DNA of 64,000 nucleotides from an uncultured Dermabacter sp. (GCA_947252755.1 CAMXWV010000009.1:1-64000), one strand, 5' to 3'; counted from the first letter of the stretch, positions 34,263-43,591 are shown. A program made the numbers and translations. The notes: generated by a model not told the origin, from the letters alone.

Positions 34263-34272
34263 ACCACGTGGT
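34263..34272. promoter_or_regulatory. Palindrome ACCACGTGGT upstream of ABC exporter
   Basis: A perfect 10-bp palindrome lies 42 bp before the ABC exporter start, in a 126-bp gap that also contains the end of the RND gene. It is a possible regulator site, but it is short enough to occur by chance. Confidence 0.3.
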
Positions 34273-34347
34273 CCGGAGCTGTCCCGATTTGCGTGCGCTT
34301 TCTTCACAGCCGGTGTCACTGAACCCACACAGCCTGCTGAGCACACC

Positions 34348-37300
34348 CTACTGAGCATAGAGGTCCCGTCGACGCCGACCAGACGCCTCCACCGCGTCGA
34401 TCGCATCGGTGACCGAGTCCGGCTCCTGCTTGTTGCGGCGGCGGCGCTCGATGAAGCCCTCACTGAGGCGATACAGCACCGGAACGATCACAAGCGTGAG
34501 CAGCGTGGAGGAGATCAGCCCGCCGATCACCACCACCGCGAGCGGCTGCGAGATGAACCCGGACTGACCGGTGATGCCGAGCGCCATCGGGATCAGCGCG
34601 AAGATCGTGGCGGCAGCGGTCATGAGGATCGGGCGCAGACGCTTCTGCGCCCCGTCCAGGATCGCCTCGTTCAACGGCATTCCAGCGCGACGGCGCTGAT
34701 TCACCAGGTCGATCAGCACAATCGCGTTCGTCACCACAATGCCCACCAACATGAGCAGGCCGATCATCGACGGCAGACCGAGCGGAACCTGCGTGATGAT
34801 CAGCAGGCCGAACGCACCCACGGCGGCGAACGGAATCGAGATCAGCAGGATCAGCGGCTGGATGAGGGACTTGAAGATCCACACCAGCAGCACGTACGTG
34901 AGCAGCACGGCCGCCAGGATCGCCAGGCCGATCTGGGTGAACGCCTCGTCGATCTCCTGGCTTGCCCCTCCCACCCGTGCGGTGGCCGTCTCGGGCAGCG
35001 TCGCGGAATCAATGGCCTGCTGTGCCTCACGGGCGGCGGGGAGCGCGTCGTCCCCCTCCGGGGTGAGGGAGATCGTGACCTGCTCACGGTTGTTCACGGA
35101 AGTGACCTGCGGCGGCACATTCTCCTCGGTGATCGTGGCGAACTCCGTCAGCGGCCTCCCGGCCACGCTCATGCCCTTCAGCTGGTCGAACGTGTCCACT
35201 GATGTGTCCTGGGCAAGCTCGATGCTGAGGTCCGCGTCGTCAAGGGTGATCGTGCCGATCGACTGGGAGCGCAGCTGCTGGGAGACCAGGCCCACCACGG
35301 CAGCATCGCTCAGCCCGGCCTGGGCGGCCTTTGCCCGGTCCACGGTGATGACCGCGGTGGGCTGATCAGCGGTGAGATCACTGGTGACGGCTTTGACGCC
35401 CTCAGGCAGCTTCTTCTGGTCGAACTGGGCGAGGATCGCATCATTGGCCTGTTTGCGTTCCTCGGCGGTGGCTGCGTTGATCTCGATGGTCACGTCACTG
35501 GTGCCGGCGGGCCCGCCCATCGCGGCTTCCTGAATCTCTCCCGCACCCTCCACGGACTCCATGGCCGCGAGGATGTCAGCCCGCAGCTTCTCCTGGTCCG
35601 CGTTCACATCCGTGGTGATCGCGTAGGACGCCTCGTTCACGGACCCACCGAAGCCGAGTTCGCTCGCCCCGATCGTGGTCTGCACGGTCTGCACCCCATC
35701 CACGGCGAGAACAGCCTTCTCCACATCAGCGGATTTCGCAGCCGTCGCCTCCAGGCTGGTGCCGTTCGGCATGGTCTGCGTATAGGCGGCCATGTTCTGG
35801 CCGGTGTCACCAAGCAGGTTCACCTTCATCAGCGGGGTCAGGAACACCGTGCCCACCAGGATGGCGAACGCCAGCACCAGGGTGATGATCGAATGCTGCT
35901 GCGTCCAACGAAGAACCGGAGCGTAGATCCGGTTCAGCAGGGACTTATCCTCCTGCTCCTCGGTGCGCAGCTTCTTCGGCGCGCGCAGGAACCAGTAGGC
36001 GAGCACCGGAACGATGGTGAGGGACACGAACAGGCTGGACAGCATCGCGATCGCCACGGTGAGCGCGAACGGGCGGAACAGCTCCCCGGCCATGCCGCTC
36101 ACCACCGCGATCGGCAGGAACACGATGACCGTGGCGAGGGTGGAGGCGGTGATCGCACCGCCCACTTCCCTCACGGCAGTGATGATCGCCCGCATCCGCG
36201 GCGTGCCATAGGAGAGATGGCGGGTGATGTTCTCAATCACCACGATCGAATCGTCCACCACCCGGCCCACCGAGATGGTCAGCGCCGCCATCGTGAGCAT
36301 GTTCAGGGTGTAGCCGGACACCATCATGCCCACGAACGCCATCAGCAGGGACAGCGGGATGGACAGCGCCGTCACAATCGTGGGCCGCACCGCGAGCAGG
36401 AACAGCAGGATCACGGCAATTGCGAACACCAGGCCCAGCAGGCCCTCCTCCGCAAGCGCGGTGATGGAGGACTGGATGAACGGCGCCTGGTCGAACACCA
36501 TGTCACTGGTGGCATTGCCGCCCAGGTCCGGCACGCCCGCCTTCAGCTCCTTCTCGATGTCCTGGGACACCTGGACCAGGTTCGCGTCCACGGTGGGCAG
36601 CACCAGCACCACCAGGGATTCGCGGCCGTTGGTGCGGGAGATGGAAGTGGCTTCCTTCGTAGTGTCCTCCACCGTGGCCACATCGGCCAGGGTGAGTTCG
36701 CCGTTCTTCAGCGGAAGCGCCTTCAGATCATCGAGGGTGGTGATCTGCTCTCCCACGGTGACGTCCAGCGTGCGGTCGCCGTCCTGCACGGTGCCGCCCG
36801 GAACTGAGAGCCCGTTGTCATCAATAGCTGTCTGGATATCCCCGGTGCTGAGCCCGGCTGCCGCGAGTTTCTCCTGGTTCGGGGTGATGCGCACAATCCG
36901 TTCGGGACCACCGGCCACCACCACGGATGCCACACCGTCGATCCGCTCCAGCTCCGGCACCATCTGGCTGCTGAGGCGCTGCGAGAGCTGCGCGGGCTCC
37001 AGGTCCGAGGACACGGCGATGATGGCGGCGGGGATATCACCGGAGCCGCCGGAGATGACGGTGGTCTCCAAGTTCTCCGGCAGCTGGTCCTCGATCCGAG
37101 AGATCATGGCGTCCACCTGGTTGGAGGCGCGGGCCACATCCGTGCCGTAGGTGAGGTCCACGGTCACCCGGGTCAGGCTGGAGGTGGAGGTGGACTGGGT
37201 GCCCTCCACGTTCTCAATGGCTTGCATGGACTGCTCGAGCGGCTTCGCCACGCGATCGCGCATCTGCTGGCTGGTGGCGCCGGGATCCGTTGCGATGATC

Positions 37301-37476
37301 TGCACCTGCGGCAGCTCCACGGACGGGATCAGCTCCTGGCGCATGGTGAGCATGGCGAGGAAGCCGAACACTGTCAGCACAATGCTGACGAGCGCGGTGA
37401 ACGGGCGATTGCGCAGGCTCACATGGGAGAGCAGATGCATGGGGGCGTCTCCAACGATCGGCGGGGGGCTCAACAT
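34348..37476 (-). CDS. RND-family efflux permease (AcrB/SwrC-like)
   Basis: The protein has 1042 aa with the 12-helix, two-porter-domain AcrB layout. The proton-relay pair is present in VGRVVDDSIVVIENITRH (helix 4). The N-terminus SLRNRPFTALVSIVLTVFGF and PSVELPQVQIIATDPGA are typical of Gram-positive SwrC-type RND pumps. No membrane-fusion partner is encoded nearby. Start GTG/ATG choice: ATG 37476 has GGGAG 7 nt upstream; an internal ATG at 37440 (MHLLSHVSLRNRPF) has GGAG 8 nt upstream and gives the more typical N-terminus. It diverges from the MATE gene. Confidence 0.9.
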   Translation of the reverse strand: MLSPPPIVGDAPMHLLSHVSLRNRPFTALVSIVLTVFGFLAMLTMRQELIPSVELPQVQIIATDPGATSQQMRDRVAKPLEQSMQAIENVEGTQSTSTSSLTRVTVDLTYGTDVARASNQVDAMISRIEDQLPENLETTVISGGSGDIPAAIIAVSSDLEPAQLSQRLSSQMVPELERIDGVASVVVAGGPERIVRITPNQEKLAAAGLSTGDIQTAIDDNGLSVPGGTVQDGDRTLDVTVGEQITTLDDLKALPLKNGELTLADVATVEDTTKEATSISRTNGRESLVVLVLPTVDANLVQVSQDIEKELKAGVPDLGGNATSDMVFDQAPFIQSSITALAEEGLLGLVFAIAVILLFLLAVRPTIVTALSIPLSLLMAFVGMMVSGYTLNMLTMAALTISVGRVVDDSIVVIENITRHLSYGTPRMRAIITAVREVGGAITASTLATVIVFLPIAVVSGMAGELFRPFALTVAIAMLSSLFVSLTIVPVLAYWFLRAPKKLRTEEQEDKSLLNRIYAPVLRWTQQHSIITLVLAFAILVGTVFLTPLMKVNLLGDTGQNMAAYTQTMPNGTSLEATAAKSADVEKAVLAVDGVQTVQTTIGASELGFGGSVNEASYAITTDVNADQEKLRADILAAMESVEGAGEIQEAAMGGPAGTSDVTIEINAATAEERKQANDAILAQFDQKKLPEGVKAVTSDLTADQPTAVITVDRAKAAQAGLSDAAVVGLVSQQLRSQSIGTITLDDADLSIELAQDTSVDTFDQLKGMSVAGRPLTEFATITEENVPPQVTSVNNREQVTISLTPEGDDALPAAREAQQAIDSATLPETATARVGGASQEIDEAFTQIGLAILAAVLLTYVLLVWIFKSLIQPLILLISIPFAAVGAFGLLIITQVPLGLPSMIGLLMLVGIVVTNAIVLIDLVNQRRRAGMPLNEAILDGAQKRLRPILMTAAATIFALIPMALGITGQSGFISQPLAVVVIGGLISSTLLTLVIVPVLYRLSEGFIERRRRNKQEPDSVTDAIDAVEASGRRRRDLYAQ

Positions 37477-37550
37477 GTTTACTCTCCCACGATTCCGGTG
37501 GGAAACGGCAGGGGACAGCGCAACTCAGTCCGTGCTTCCTGTGCCGGACG

Positions 37551-37556
37551 TAGGAT
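37551..37556 (+). promoter_or_regulatory. -10 box, leaderless start of MATE gene
   Basis: TAGGAT lies exactly 6 nt before ATG 37563, with no ribosome site. Confidence 0.55.
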
Positions 37557-37562
37557 TGGCCC

Positions 37563-38945
37563 ATGCCCGCACCTGCAAGTTCCGCCCAGGACCTCGGGGC
37601 CGGGCATACGGTCTCTTCGCGCACCATCCTTGCGCTGGCGGTGCCCGCCCTCGGCGCGCTCATCGCCGAGCCGCTGTTCGCACTGGTGGATTCTGCCTTT
37701 GTGGCGCATGTGTCCACCGAGGCGCTCGCGGGGCTGGGTCTTGCCTCCACGATTCTGACCACGATTGTGGGGCTGGCGATCTTCCTGGCATACGCCACCA
37801 CCGCTGAAGTGGCACGGGCGGTGGGCGCTGGGGATATGCGCCGAGCGGTCACGAAAGGGATCGACGCGTCCTGGCTGGCGCTGCTCATCGGCGCCGGTCT
37901 GCTGATCGTCCTGGTGCCGTTCGGCAACTGGGTCCTGTCACTGTTCGGACCGTCCCCGGCGGTGCTCGCCCAGGCGTCCATCTACCTGCGGATCTCAGCG
38001 CTTGGCATTCCGGCGATGCTGCTGATCCAGGCGGCGAGCGGGCTGGTGCGCGGTCTGCAGAACACCACTGTGACGCTTGTGATCGCCGTGGCTGGGGCGC
38101 TGCTGAACATCCCGCTGAACTGGGTGTTGATCTTCGGGCTGAGCCTGGGCATCGCCGGCTCCGCGGTGGGCACGGTGATTGCGCAGTGGTTGATGGCGGC
38201 GGCCTACCTGGTGATCGTGGTGCGCGGTGCCCGCCGGCACAGCGCATCGCTGACCCCGCATCTCAGCAGCGTACATGCGGTGTGGCGCGACGCGCGCTGG
38301 CTGTTCATCCGTTCGCTGACGATGCGGGTGGTGCTGCTGGCCACCACGGCGGTGGCGCTCAAGCTGGGCGATGCTCAGCTGGCGGCGCATCAGCTGATGA
38401 ACACGGTGTTCGCCCTGAGTGCGCTGGCACTGGATTCGCTGGCGATCGCGGCGCAGGCGCTGACCGGGAAGCATCTGGGACGCCGGGATGTGGCGGCAGT
38501 GGAGTCGGTGATGAGCCGGCTGATCCGCTGGTCCGTGTGGGGCGGCGCTGTGGTCTCGATGCTGCTGCTGCTCGCCGCGTTCATCGTGCCGGGACTGTTC
38601 ACCCCGGACCCGGCGGTGCAGCATGTTCTGTTCTGGGCCCTGATCGTGTTCGTGTTCGCGCAGCCGCTGGCCGGCTACGTGTTCGTGCTGGACGGTGTGT
38701 TCATGGGGGCGGGCGATGCGAAGTACTTGGCGAAGGCGTCACTGATCACAATGACCGCGTACCTCCCCTTCGCAGCGGTGCTGTGGTGGCTGGCGGCGAC
38801 CGGACGCCTGGGCGGGGAGAATCCGCTGGGTTTGGCGCTGCTGTGGGCGGCGTTCACCGCTGTGTTCCTGGGTGCTCGTGCGATCACGCTCTGGTGGCGC
38901 ACTCGCACCAGCGAATGGATGCATCTGGACTCAGGCACGCGGTAG
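37563..38945 (+). CDS. MATE-family transporter (DinF-like)
   Basis: The protein has 460 aa and 12 helices in two MatE repeats. ILALAVPALGALIAEPLFALVDSAFV is a DinF-type N-terminus, with later AHQLMNTVFALSALALDSLAIAAQAL. DinF-type members export drugs by cation antiport; close relatives in the MOP superfamily flip lipid-linked sugars. It diverges from the RND pump and precedes the tyrosine-phosphatase gene by 77 bp. Confidence 0.9.
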   Translation: MPAPASSAQDLGAGHTVSSRTILALAVPALGALIAEPLFALVDSAFVAHVSTEALAGLGLASTILTTIVGLAIFLAYATTAEVARAVGAGDMRRAVTKGIDASWLALLIGAGLLIVLVPFGNWVLSLFGPSPAVLAQASIYLRISALGIPAMLLIQAASGLVRGLQNTTVTLVIAVAGALLNIPLNWVLIFGLSLGIAGSAVGTVIAQWLMAAAYLVIVVRGARRHSASLTPHLSSVHAVWRDARWLFIRSLTMRVVLLATTAVALKLGDAQLAAHQLMNTVFALSALALDSLAIAAQALTGKHLGRRDVAAVESVMSRLIRWSVWGGAVVSMLLLLAAFIVPGLFTPDPAVQHVLFWALIVFVFAQPLAGYVFVLDGVFMGAGDAKYLAKASLITMTAYLPFAAVLWWLAATGRLGGENPLGLALLWAAFTAVFLGARAITLWWRTRTSEWMHLDSGTR

Positions 38946-38986
38946 GCGCCTCCAGGTTCTGCTCGGTGCGTGCGTGGTCACAGCCG

Positions 38987-39016
38987 CTGACTCGGGTTCG
39001 ATTCTGTGATTATGCT
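38987..39016 (+). promoter_or_regulatory. Promoter of phosphatase/MauE unit
   Basis: CTGACT (38987-38992) and TATGCT (39011-39016) are separated by 18 bp. The -10 is 6 nt before ATG 39023, so the phosphatase message would be leaderless. Confidence 0.55.
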
Positions 39017-39022
39017 GGCCGT

Positions 39023-39691
39023 ATGGACGCTCTGTTCGGCCGCTCTGAGGCTCACGGTACGGGAATCGAGCACATCCTGGTGGTGTGCACGGGAAACATC
39101 TGCCGTTCCCCATTCGGGGAGATCACTCTGCAGAGCAAGCTTGCCGGCACTGGGATCAGCGTGTCCAGCGCCGGCGTGTACGCGATGGAGGGCTACGGCG
39201 TGGATCCGGGCATGATCCCGGAGCTCACCGCCCGGGGCCTCAGCCCCGAGGGGTTCACCGCGCATCAGATCACCGATGATGACGTGGAGGATGCGGACCT
39301 CATCCTGGTCATGTCCCGTCGCCAGCGGCGGTTCATCACCGAGGAGTGGCCGTTCGCCGCAAAGAAGACTCTGCTGCTGCATGCTGTCACCGACCTGGTG
39401 CAGGCGGCTCAGAACGGCAGCTCCCTCTCTCCCCTGGCTGCTGCGCTGGCAGAGGATGAGCCGCCCCGCCGCCGTGGGCGGTGCGAAGCAGATGCGAACC
39501 GCACCCCCGCGCTTTCCACCGCCACCATCTCTGCCGTGGCGCGTCGGCGCAACAGCGAAGTTCCGGAAGTGGAGGACCCGTATCGCAAGGATGCTGAGGT
39601 GTTCTCCCGCGTGGCCGCGGAGATCGATGAGGCAGCCGCCGTCCTAGCCGATGCGCTGATCTCCTCCCAGCAGCCGGGTGCTCACGCATGA
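39023..39691 (+). CDS. Low-molecular-weight protein-tyrosine phosphatase with insertion
   Basis: The protein has 222 aa. The P-loop C(X)5R is Cys22 to Arg28 (CTGNICRS) and the general-acid loop is Asp185-Pro186 (EDPY). Typical members have about 150 residues; here about 45 extra residues (Ala/Arg/Pro-rich, 133-178) sit just before the acid loop. Family members dephosphorylate bacterial tyrosine kinases of polysaccharide systems, so the BY-kinase at 59140-61416 is a likely partner. The start is the leaderless ATG 39023; an in-frame extension upstream overlaps the MATE gene. Confidence 0.85.
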   Translation: MDALFGRSEAHGTGIEHILVVCTGNICRSPFGEITLQSKLAGTGISVSSAGVYAMEGYGVDPGMIPELTARGLSPEGFTAHQITDDDVEDADLILVMSRRQRRFITEEWPFAAKKTLLLHAVTDLVQAAQNGSSLSPLAAALAEDEPPRRRGRCEADANRTPALSTATISAVARRRNSEVPEVEDPYRKDAEVFSRVAAEIDEAAAVLADALISSQQPGAHA

Positions 39692-39704
39692 GGGAGCGGC
39701 TGCG

Positions 39705-40829
39705 GTGACGCTCACTGACGCGGTGCTCGCCGGCGCCAGCATCCTGCTCTCCTTGACGTTTCTGATCAGCGGAATCGCCAAGCTGTTCGACCTTTCCGGC
39801 ACTCGGTCAGCGTTGATCTCCCTGCAGATCCCAGCCCGTGCACTGCACCCGCTGTTCGCGGTGCTCACGCCGGTGCTTGAGATCGCCATCGCGGCAGCGG
39901 TGTGGATCCCGGTGTGGCGGCTGCCCGTCATCGCCTCCGCACTGGGCCTCGTGATGATGGTGGTGTTCACCGTGGTGATCGCGCGGGCTCTCCGCTTTGA
40001 GGATGCCGTGCACTGCTCCTGCTTCGGCACGCTCGGCTCCCCCACCGTCACGACGGGCACACTTGCGCGAAATATCCTGCTGGGACTCGCGGCGCTCGCA
40101 TCCCTGCTGGCCGCTTTGAACGGCATCTCCGCCGGCGCGCTTGGTGCCGCTGATCCGCTGGCCGCACTGGCGCTGACGCTCGTGCTCACTGTTGCCGCGG
40201 CGCTTGCGGTGCTGATCCGCGGGGGCACATCCCGTCTTGCCGGTGAGAACGGGGCCTCCCCGGGCACGGCTGCGGCGGCGCACTCGTCCACCACCAGCAC
40301 GGATGCCGGAGCCAACCTGGATGCCCACGCCCAGGATGAGCCGGGCGAGTACCTGCGGATGCCGATCCCATTTGCGGAGCTGAACCAGCCCAATGGCGCT
40401 GCGATCACGCTGCGCGATCTGGCGCGGGAGCAGGCAGTGCTGCTGGTGTCCCTCTCCGTTGGCTGCGGCCCGTGCGCACGGCTCATGCCGAAGATTCCCG
40501 CCTGGCGCGATGCGCTCGCACCGTTTGTTCAGGTAAAGCCGGTGTTCGCCAACCCGCCGGGCGGCCTGCCGGATGATGTTCTTGAATCCGTGAACGGGGA
40601 CTATCTGCTGGATCCGGAGCGCCGCACCATGTGGCTGATGGAGATGACGGGGACGCCCTCCGCGGTGCTGCTCGGCGCTGATCAGCTGGTGGCCGGCGGT
40701 CCGGTCGCCGGCAGAATCGATATCGAGGAGTTCGTTGACGAGATCCAGGCGCAGCTCGCAGAAGCGGCGGAGCTTCACGAGTCCGCTGAGGCTCAGCGGA
40801 TGGACGCTGAGCGGGGCGGCATCAGCTGA
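39705..40829 (+). CDS. MauE-like membrane protein fused to thioredoxin domain
   Basis: The protein has 374 aa. Residues 1-170 are a MauE/DoxX-like four-to-five-helix domain with CSCFG (Cys104, Cys106). After a flexible Ala/Thr/Ser linker comes a thioredoxin-like domain with CGPC (Cys254, Cys257). MauE moves reducing equivalents across the membrane for maturation of methylamine dehydrogenase; the fusion suggests a self-contained thiol-redox relay. Start chosen at GTG 39705 with GGGAG 8 nt upstream; a GTG at 39678 overlaps the phosphatase gene. Its stop overlaps the convergent HprK-like gene by 8 bp. The substrate is unknown. Confidence 0.82.
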   Translation: MTLTDAVLAGASILLSLTFLISGIAKLFDLSGTRSALISLQIPARALHPLFAVLTPVLEIAIAAAVWIPVWRLPVIASALGLVMMVVFTVVIARALRFEDAVHCSCFGTLGSPTVTTGTLARNILLGLAALASLLAALNGISAGALGAADPLAALALTLVLTVAAALAVLIRGGTSRLAGENGASPGTAAAAHSSTTSTDAGANLDAHAQDEPGEYLRMPIPFAELNQPNGAAITLRDLAREQAVLLVSLSVGCGPCARLMPKIPAWRDALAPFVQVKPVFANPPGGLPDDVLESVNGDYLLDPERRTMWLMEMTGTPSAVLLGADQLVAGGPVAGRIDIEEFVDEIQAQLAEAAELHESAEAQRMDAERGGIS

Positions 40830-42081
40830 TCGCGATGACGTGCTGCGCTGCGAGGTTTCGCACTATCTCGCTCAGCAGCGCGGATGCACCCGGGTTCTGC
40901 CCGATCCGCTCCTGCACCGCCTCCACCAGCTCGCCGAAGCTCATCGGCGCCGCGGTGAGCAGGCAGTCCCACGCGATCGCACCGGCACCGCGCGCCACCA
41001 CCAGGTGCGGCAGCGGATGCTTAGTGAGCACGGCTACCCCCTCCTCATTCCACAGCGCCTGGTGGAACGGCCATAGTCGGAGCTGAGCATCCAACGGGAT
41101 CGCGTCGAGGATCTTCGCTGAGTGCGGTTCCTGCAGCCGGGCGGCTGCGTCGGTGATCAGGGCTGCGGGATTCTCGTGACCGGAGATGGTCTCCCACTGT
41201 CCGGCGGTATGAGTCAGGGGCGGGGTGGTGCGGATCGCCTCCAGCAGGCCGCTCGCCTCCGGGTAGGTGGCGCGGCGCAGCCCGCCCACCGAGTCCAGCA
41301 GACGCGCCGTGGTGCCGAGCGGGTCCTCGATCCGCCAGATGGAGGAGGACTGGCCGGCCACGATCGCAAGCGCATCCAGCAGCGCCACCGGTTCCAGGGT
41401 GGCGCGCTCCGCTTCCGCTGACCGGTTCGCTAGCAGGAAGAGCGCGGGTGCTGGCGCCTCAACGGAGGCCACCTCTCGGATCCCCACTTCATCCGGGCGC
41501 ACATCGGCTTTGACGCGGCCGGATTCAGTCTGCTCCTGGATCAGCGACAGCGGCTTCGGGTACGGGGTGATCGCGAACGTGGACGGGTTGAGGATGCTCA
41601 GCTCGTCCGTGACATAGGTTCCGTGCTGGCCCAGGTGGAGGGTGGCGGTGGTTTTGCCCGCACCGGACGGCCCTGTGACCAGCACCGTGCCGATTCCGTG
41701 CACATCGATTGCGGCCGCATGCAGCAGCAGGCGTTCGCCGATCAGCGTTTCGATCAGACGCTGGGTGAGCTGCCCGGACACCGTGTAGGAGGCTTGAGGG
41801 GCGGCTGGGTCGTTCACGGTGATCGTCAGCAGATCCGGGCTCGAGCTGTGGGCGGATTGAGCTGGCTCGACGCGTTCCGGCGCGTCCTCCCGGGTCCGCA
41901 GACAGACGTCGATGTCCGGTTCTCCGCTGAATACGTGCTCTGAGTCCGACCACAGCCAGGTGAGCTGCTCCAGCAGGGGGTGCGTCCGCGATAATGCGCG
42001 CAGCCGCACGTTCAGCCCGGCGGTGCGCAGCAGCAGTTCACCGGCCGCCTCGGGTCCCGGCTCAGCTGCGTGGGGGCTCAT
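40822..42081 (-). CDS. HPr kinase-like ATP-binding protein
   Basis: The protein has 419 aa. Walker A GPSGAGKTT (137-145) is followed by the DE pair (159-160) and YPKPLSL (174-180), which characterise HprK-related kinases of lasso-peptide (PadeK-like) and HPr-rel-A-type loci rather than true HPr kinase/phosphorylase. No HPr-type substrate gene is visible. Its start overlaps the PqqD-like gene by ATGA, so it is the third gene of a coupled manA-pqqD-hprK unit. It probably phosphorylates a peptide or sugar-linked substrate, but this is inferred from family. Confidence 0.8.
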   Translation of the reverse strand: MSPHAAEPGPEAAGELLLRTAGLNVRLRALSRTHPLLEQLTWLWSDSEHVFSGEPDIDVCLRTREDAPERVEPAQSAHSSSPDLLTITVNDPAAPQASYTVSGQLTQRLIETLIGERLLLHAAAIDVHGIGTVLVTGPSGAGKTTATLHLGQHGTYVTDELSILNPSTFAITPYPKPLSLIQEQTESGRVKADVRPDEVGIREVASVEAPAPALFLLANRSAEAERATLEPVALLDALAIVAGQSSSIWRIEDPLGTTARLLDSVGGLRRATYPEASGLLEAIRTTPPLTHTAGQWETISGHENPAALITDAAARLQEPHSAKILDAIPLDAQLRLWPFHQALWNEEGVAVLTKHPLPHLVVARGAGAIAWDCLLTAAPMSFGELVEAVQERIGQNPGASALLSEIVRNLAAQHVIAIS

Positions 42082-42368
42082 GCGCCGGTCTCGCTGCGCA
42101 CTCGGTGCACCAGGCCCTGCTCGGCGAAGCTGTTCAGCGCGTCGCTGACCTGGGCGCCGATGTCCTCGGGCAGGTCGGTCATCTGTGAGCGCAGCTCCGC
42201 TACCACCTCAGCGGCGGTGATCGGGGCGGGTGCGTCAGCCACCACGGCGAGGATCGCAAAGCCCGAGGGGTTCACGGACAGCAGCGGGCCATCCGGGAAG
42301 ATTCCCACCGCCACCATGTCCCCGTCCGCGTCGAACCCGAACTCCGGGGCGGTGTAGCGAACGCTCAC
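42078..42368 (-). CDS. PqqD-like peptide-recognition protein
   Basis: The protein has 96 aa, of the PqqD/RRE size and fold. It shows the usual strand-rich N-terminus and LLSVNPSGFAILAVVAD followed by a winged-helix-like helical part with repeated Glu/Leu (VVAELRSQMTDLPEDI). PqqD proteins present ribosomal peptides to modifying enzymes. Start GTG overlaps the manA stop by GTGA and its own stop overlaps the HprK-like start by ATGA. No precursor peptide gene is found nearby. The assignment rests on the pattern and the neighbours. Confidence 0.75.
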   Translation of the reverse strand: MSVRYTAPEFGFDADGDMVAVGIFPDGPLLSVNPSGFAILAVVADAPAPITAAEVVAELRSQMTDLPEDIGAQVSDALNSFAEQGLVHRVRSETGA

Positions 42369-43567
42369 GGCACACTCGCCTGGATCAGTCGGCCTTCGCC
42401 GCCGATGTGCACGGCGCCGGCCTCTGCCGGCACAAACACCGCTTGTCCGCGGGAGATTCTCACCCGCCCGGTGCCGCTTTCAGCCAGGAAGTCCCCCTCC
42501 AAGCACAGCAGGATGCGGGGGCCGCCGCCCGGCACCACAGTGGCCGGATGGTAGGAGGTTCCCTCCGGAAGGGTGGTGACCGAGAGCTCGAAGTCATCGA
42601 TCGGCGAGAAGTATGCGACGGTGTGATCGGTGAGGCGCTCGGGTCCGATGCGGATCGGCGGTGCGGCGCTCACCGTGACGCACTGCAGCAGCTCCTCAGC
42701 GTCCACCTTCTTCGGGGTCAGACCCGCACGCAGCACATTGTCGCTGGAGGCCATGATCTCCACTGCAACCCCGGACTGGTACGAGTGGATGATGCCGTCC
42801 GGCACGAACATCGCCTCCCCCGGCTGCAGGGACACCGGGTTCAGCAGCAGCGCGGCCGCCACCCCCGGATCACCCGGATAGGCTGCGGCCAGGCCTGCCA
42901 CCACCGAATCGATCCGCGGAGAGGGTGACTGCCCGCGCGCGAACCGGTCGCGGCAGGCGTCCGCGAGCTCCATCACCTCCTCCGCGGAGGGCTGGAGGGC
43001 CGGGGTGACGATCCGGCGGAACGCGGCACGCATTCCATGCGCGGTGGGATGCTCAGCGAGCAGGTCCCGCAGCTGCTGCGCAAGGGAGCCGGTCAGCCCC
43101 TGCAGGATCGCGGACGCCTTCCGAGGCGTGCGGAACCCGCACAGCGCCTCGAACGGGGTCAGCGCCATCACCATCTCGGGCTTGTGGTTCGCATCGCGAT
43201 AGTTCCGCGCCGGGGAATCCAGAGCGAGCCCGGCCGCATTCTCCGCTGCGAAGGACTCCTGCGCATGCGCCTTCGACGGGTGCACCTGCAGGGACAGCGG
43301 CTCCGCCGGTGCGATCAGCTTCAGCAGGAACGGCAGCTGAGGGCCGAACAGGCGGGTCACCGAGTCGCCGAGCATGCGGCGAGGCGCCTGAGCAATGGCG
43401 GCATCCAGGGTGATCCCGGCACCCTCCACGCTGGACGGGGCGAGCGGGTGCGCACCGAACCAGATCTCCGCCCATGGCTCACCGGTTGCTTCCCGCCCAA
43501 GGAAGTCAGGCAACGCATCAGCAGAGCCCCACGCGTAGTGCTGGAGGTATCCGTCAAGTCGTAGCAT
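42365..43567 (-). CDS. manA: Mannose-6-phosphate isomerase, class I
   Basis: The protein has 400 aa. It interconverts fructose-6-P and mannose-6-P, the entry to GDP-mannose for glycans. Type I motifs include HYAWGS at the N-terminus, LQVHPSKAHA and VPDGIIHSYQSG with the zinc-binding residues. The ATG at 43567 is preceded by AAAAGGG. It is the first gene of the coupled operon with the PqqD-like and HprK-like genes. This may simply reflect polysaccharide supply or may be tied to the peptide-modification pair. Confidence 0.92.
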   Translation of the reverse strand: MLRLDGYLQHYAWGSADALPDFLGREATGEPWAEIWFGAHPLAPSSVEGAGITLDAAIAQAPRRMLGDSVTRLFGPQLPFLLKLIAPAEPLSLQVHPSKAHAQESFAAENAAGLALDSPARNYRDANHKPEMVMALTPFEALCGFRTPRKASAILQGLTGSLAQQLRDLLAEHPTAHGMRAAFRRIVTPALQPSAEEVMELADACRDRFARGQSPSPRIDSVVAGLAAAYPGDPGVAAALLLNPVSLQPGEAMFVPDGIIHSYQSGVAVEIMASSDNVLRAGLTPKKVDAEELLQCVTVSAAPPIRIGPERLTDHTVAYFSPIDDFELSVTTLPEGTSYHPATVVPGGGPRILLCLEGDFLAESGTGRVRISRGQAVFVPAEAGAVHIGGEGRLIQASVP

Positions 43568-43591
43568 TCAACACCCTTTTCCCTTGATCAC

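Noticed and set aside
33835..35202. Plus-strand frame of 455 codons opposite the ABC exporter and RND genes
   Set aside because: It spans two antisense genes and their gap, with no domain or ribosome site.
38186..39022. In-frame upstream extension of the tyrosine phosphatase
   Set aside because: It overlaps the MATE gene on the same strand in another frame and ends at a well-placed promoter and ATG.
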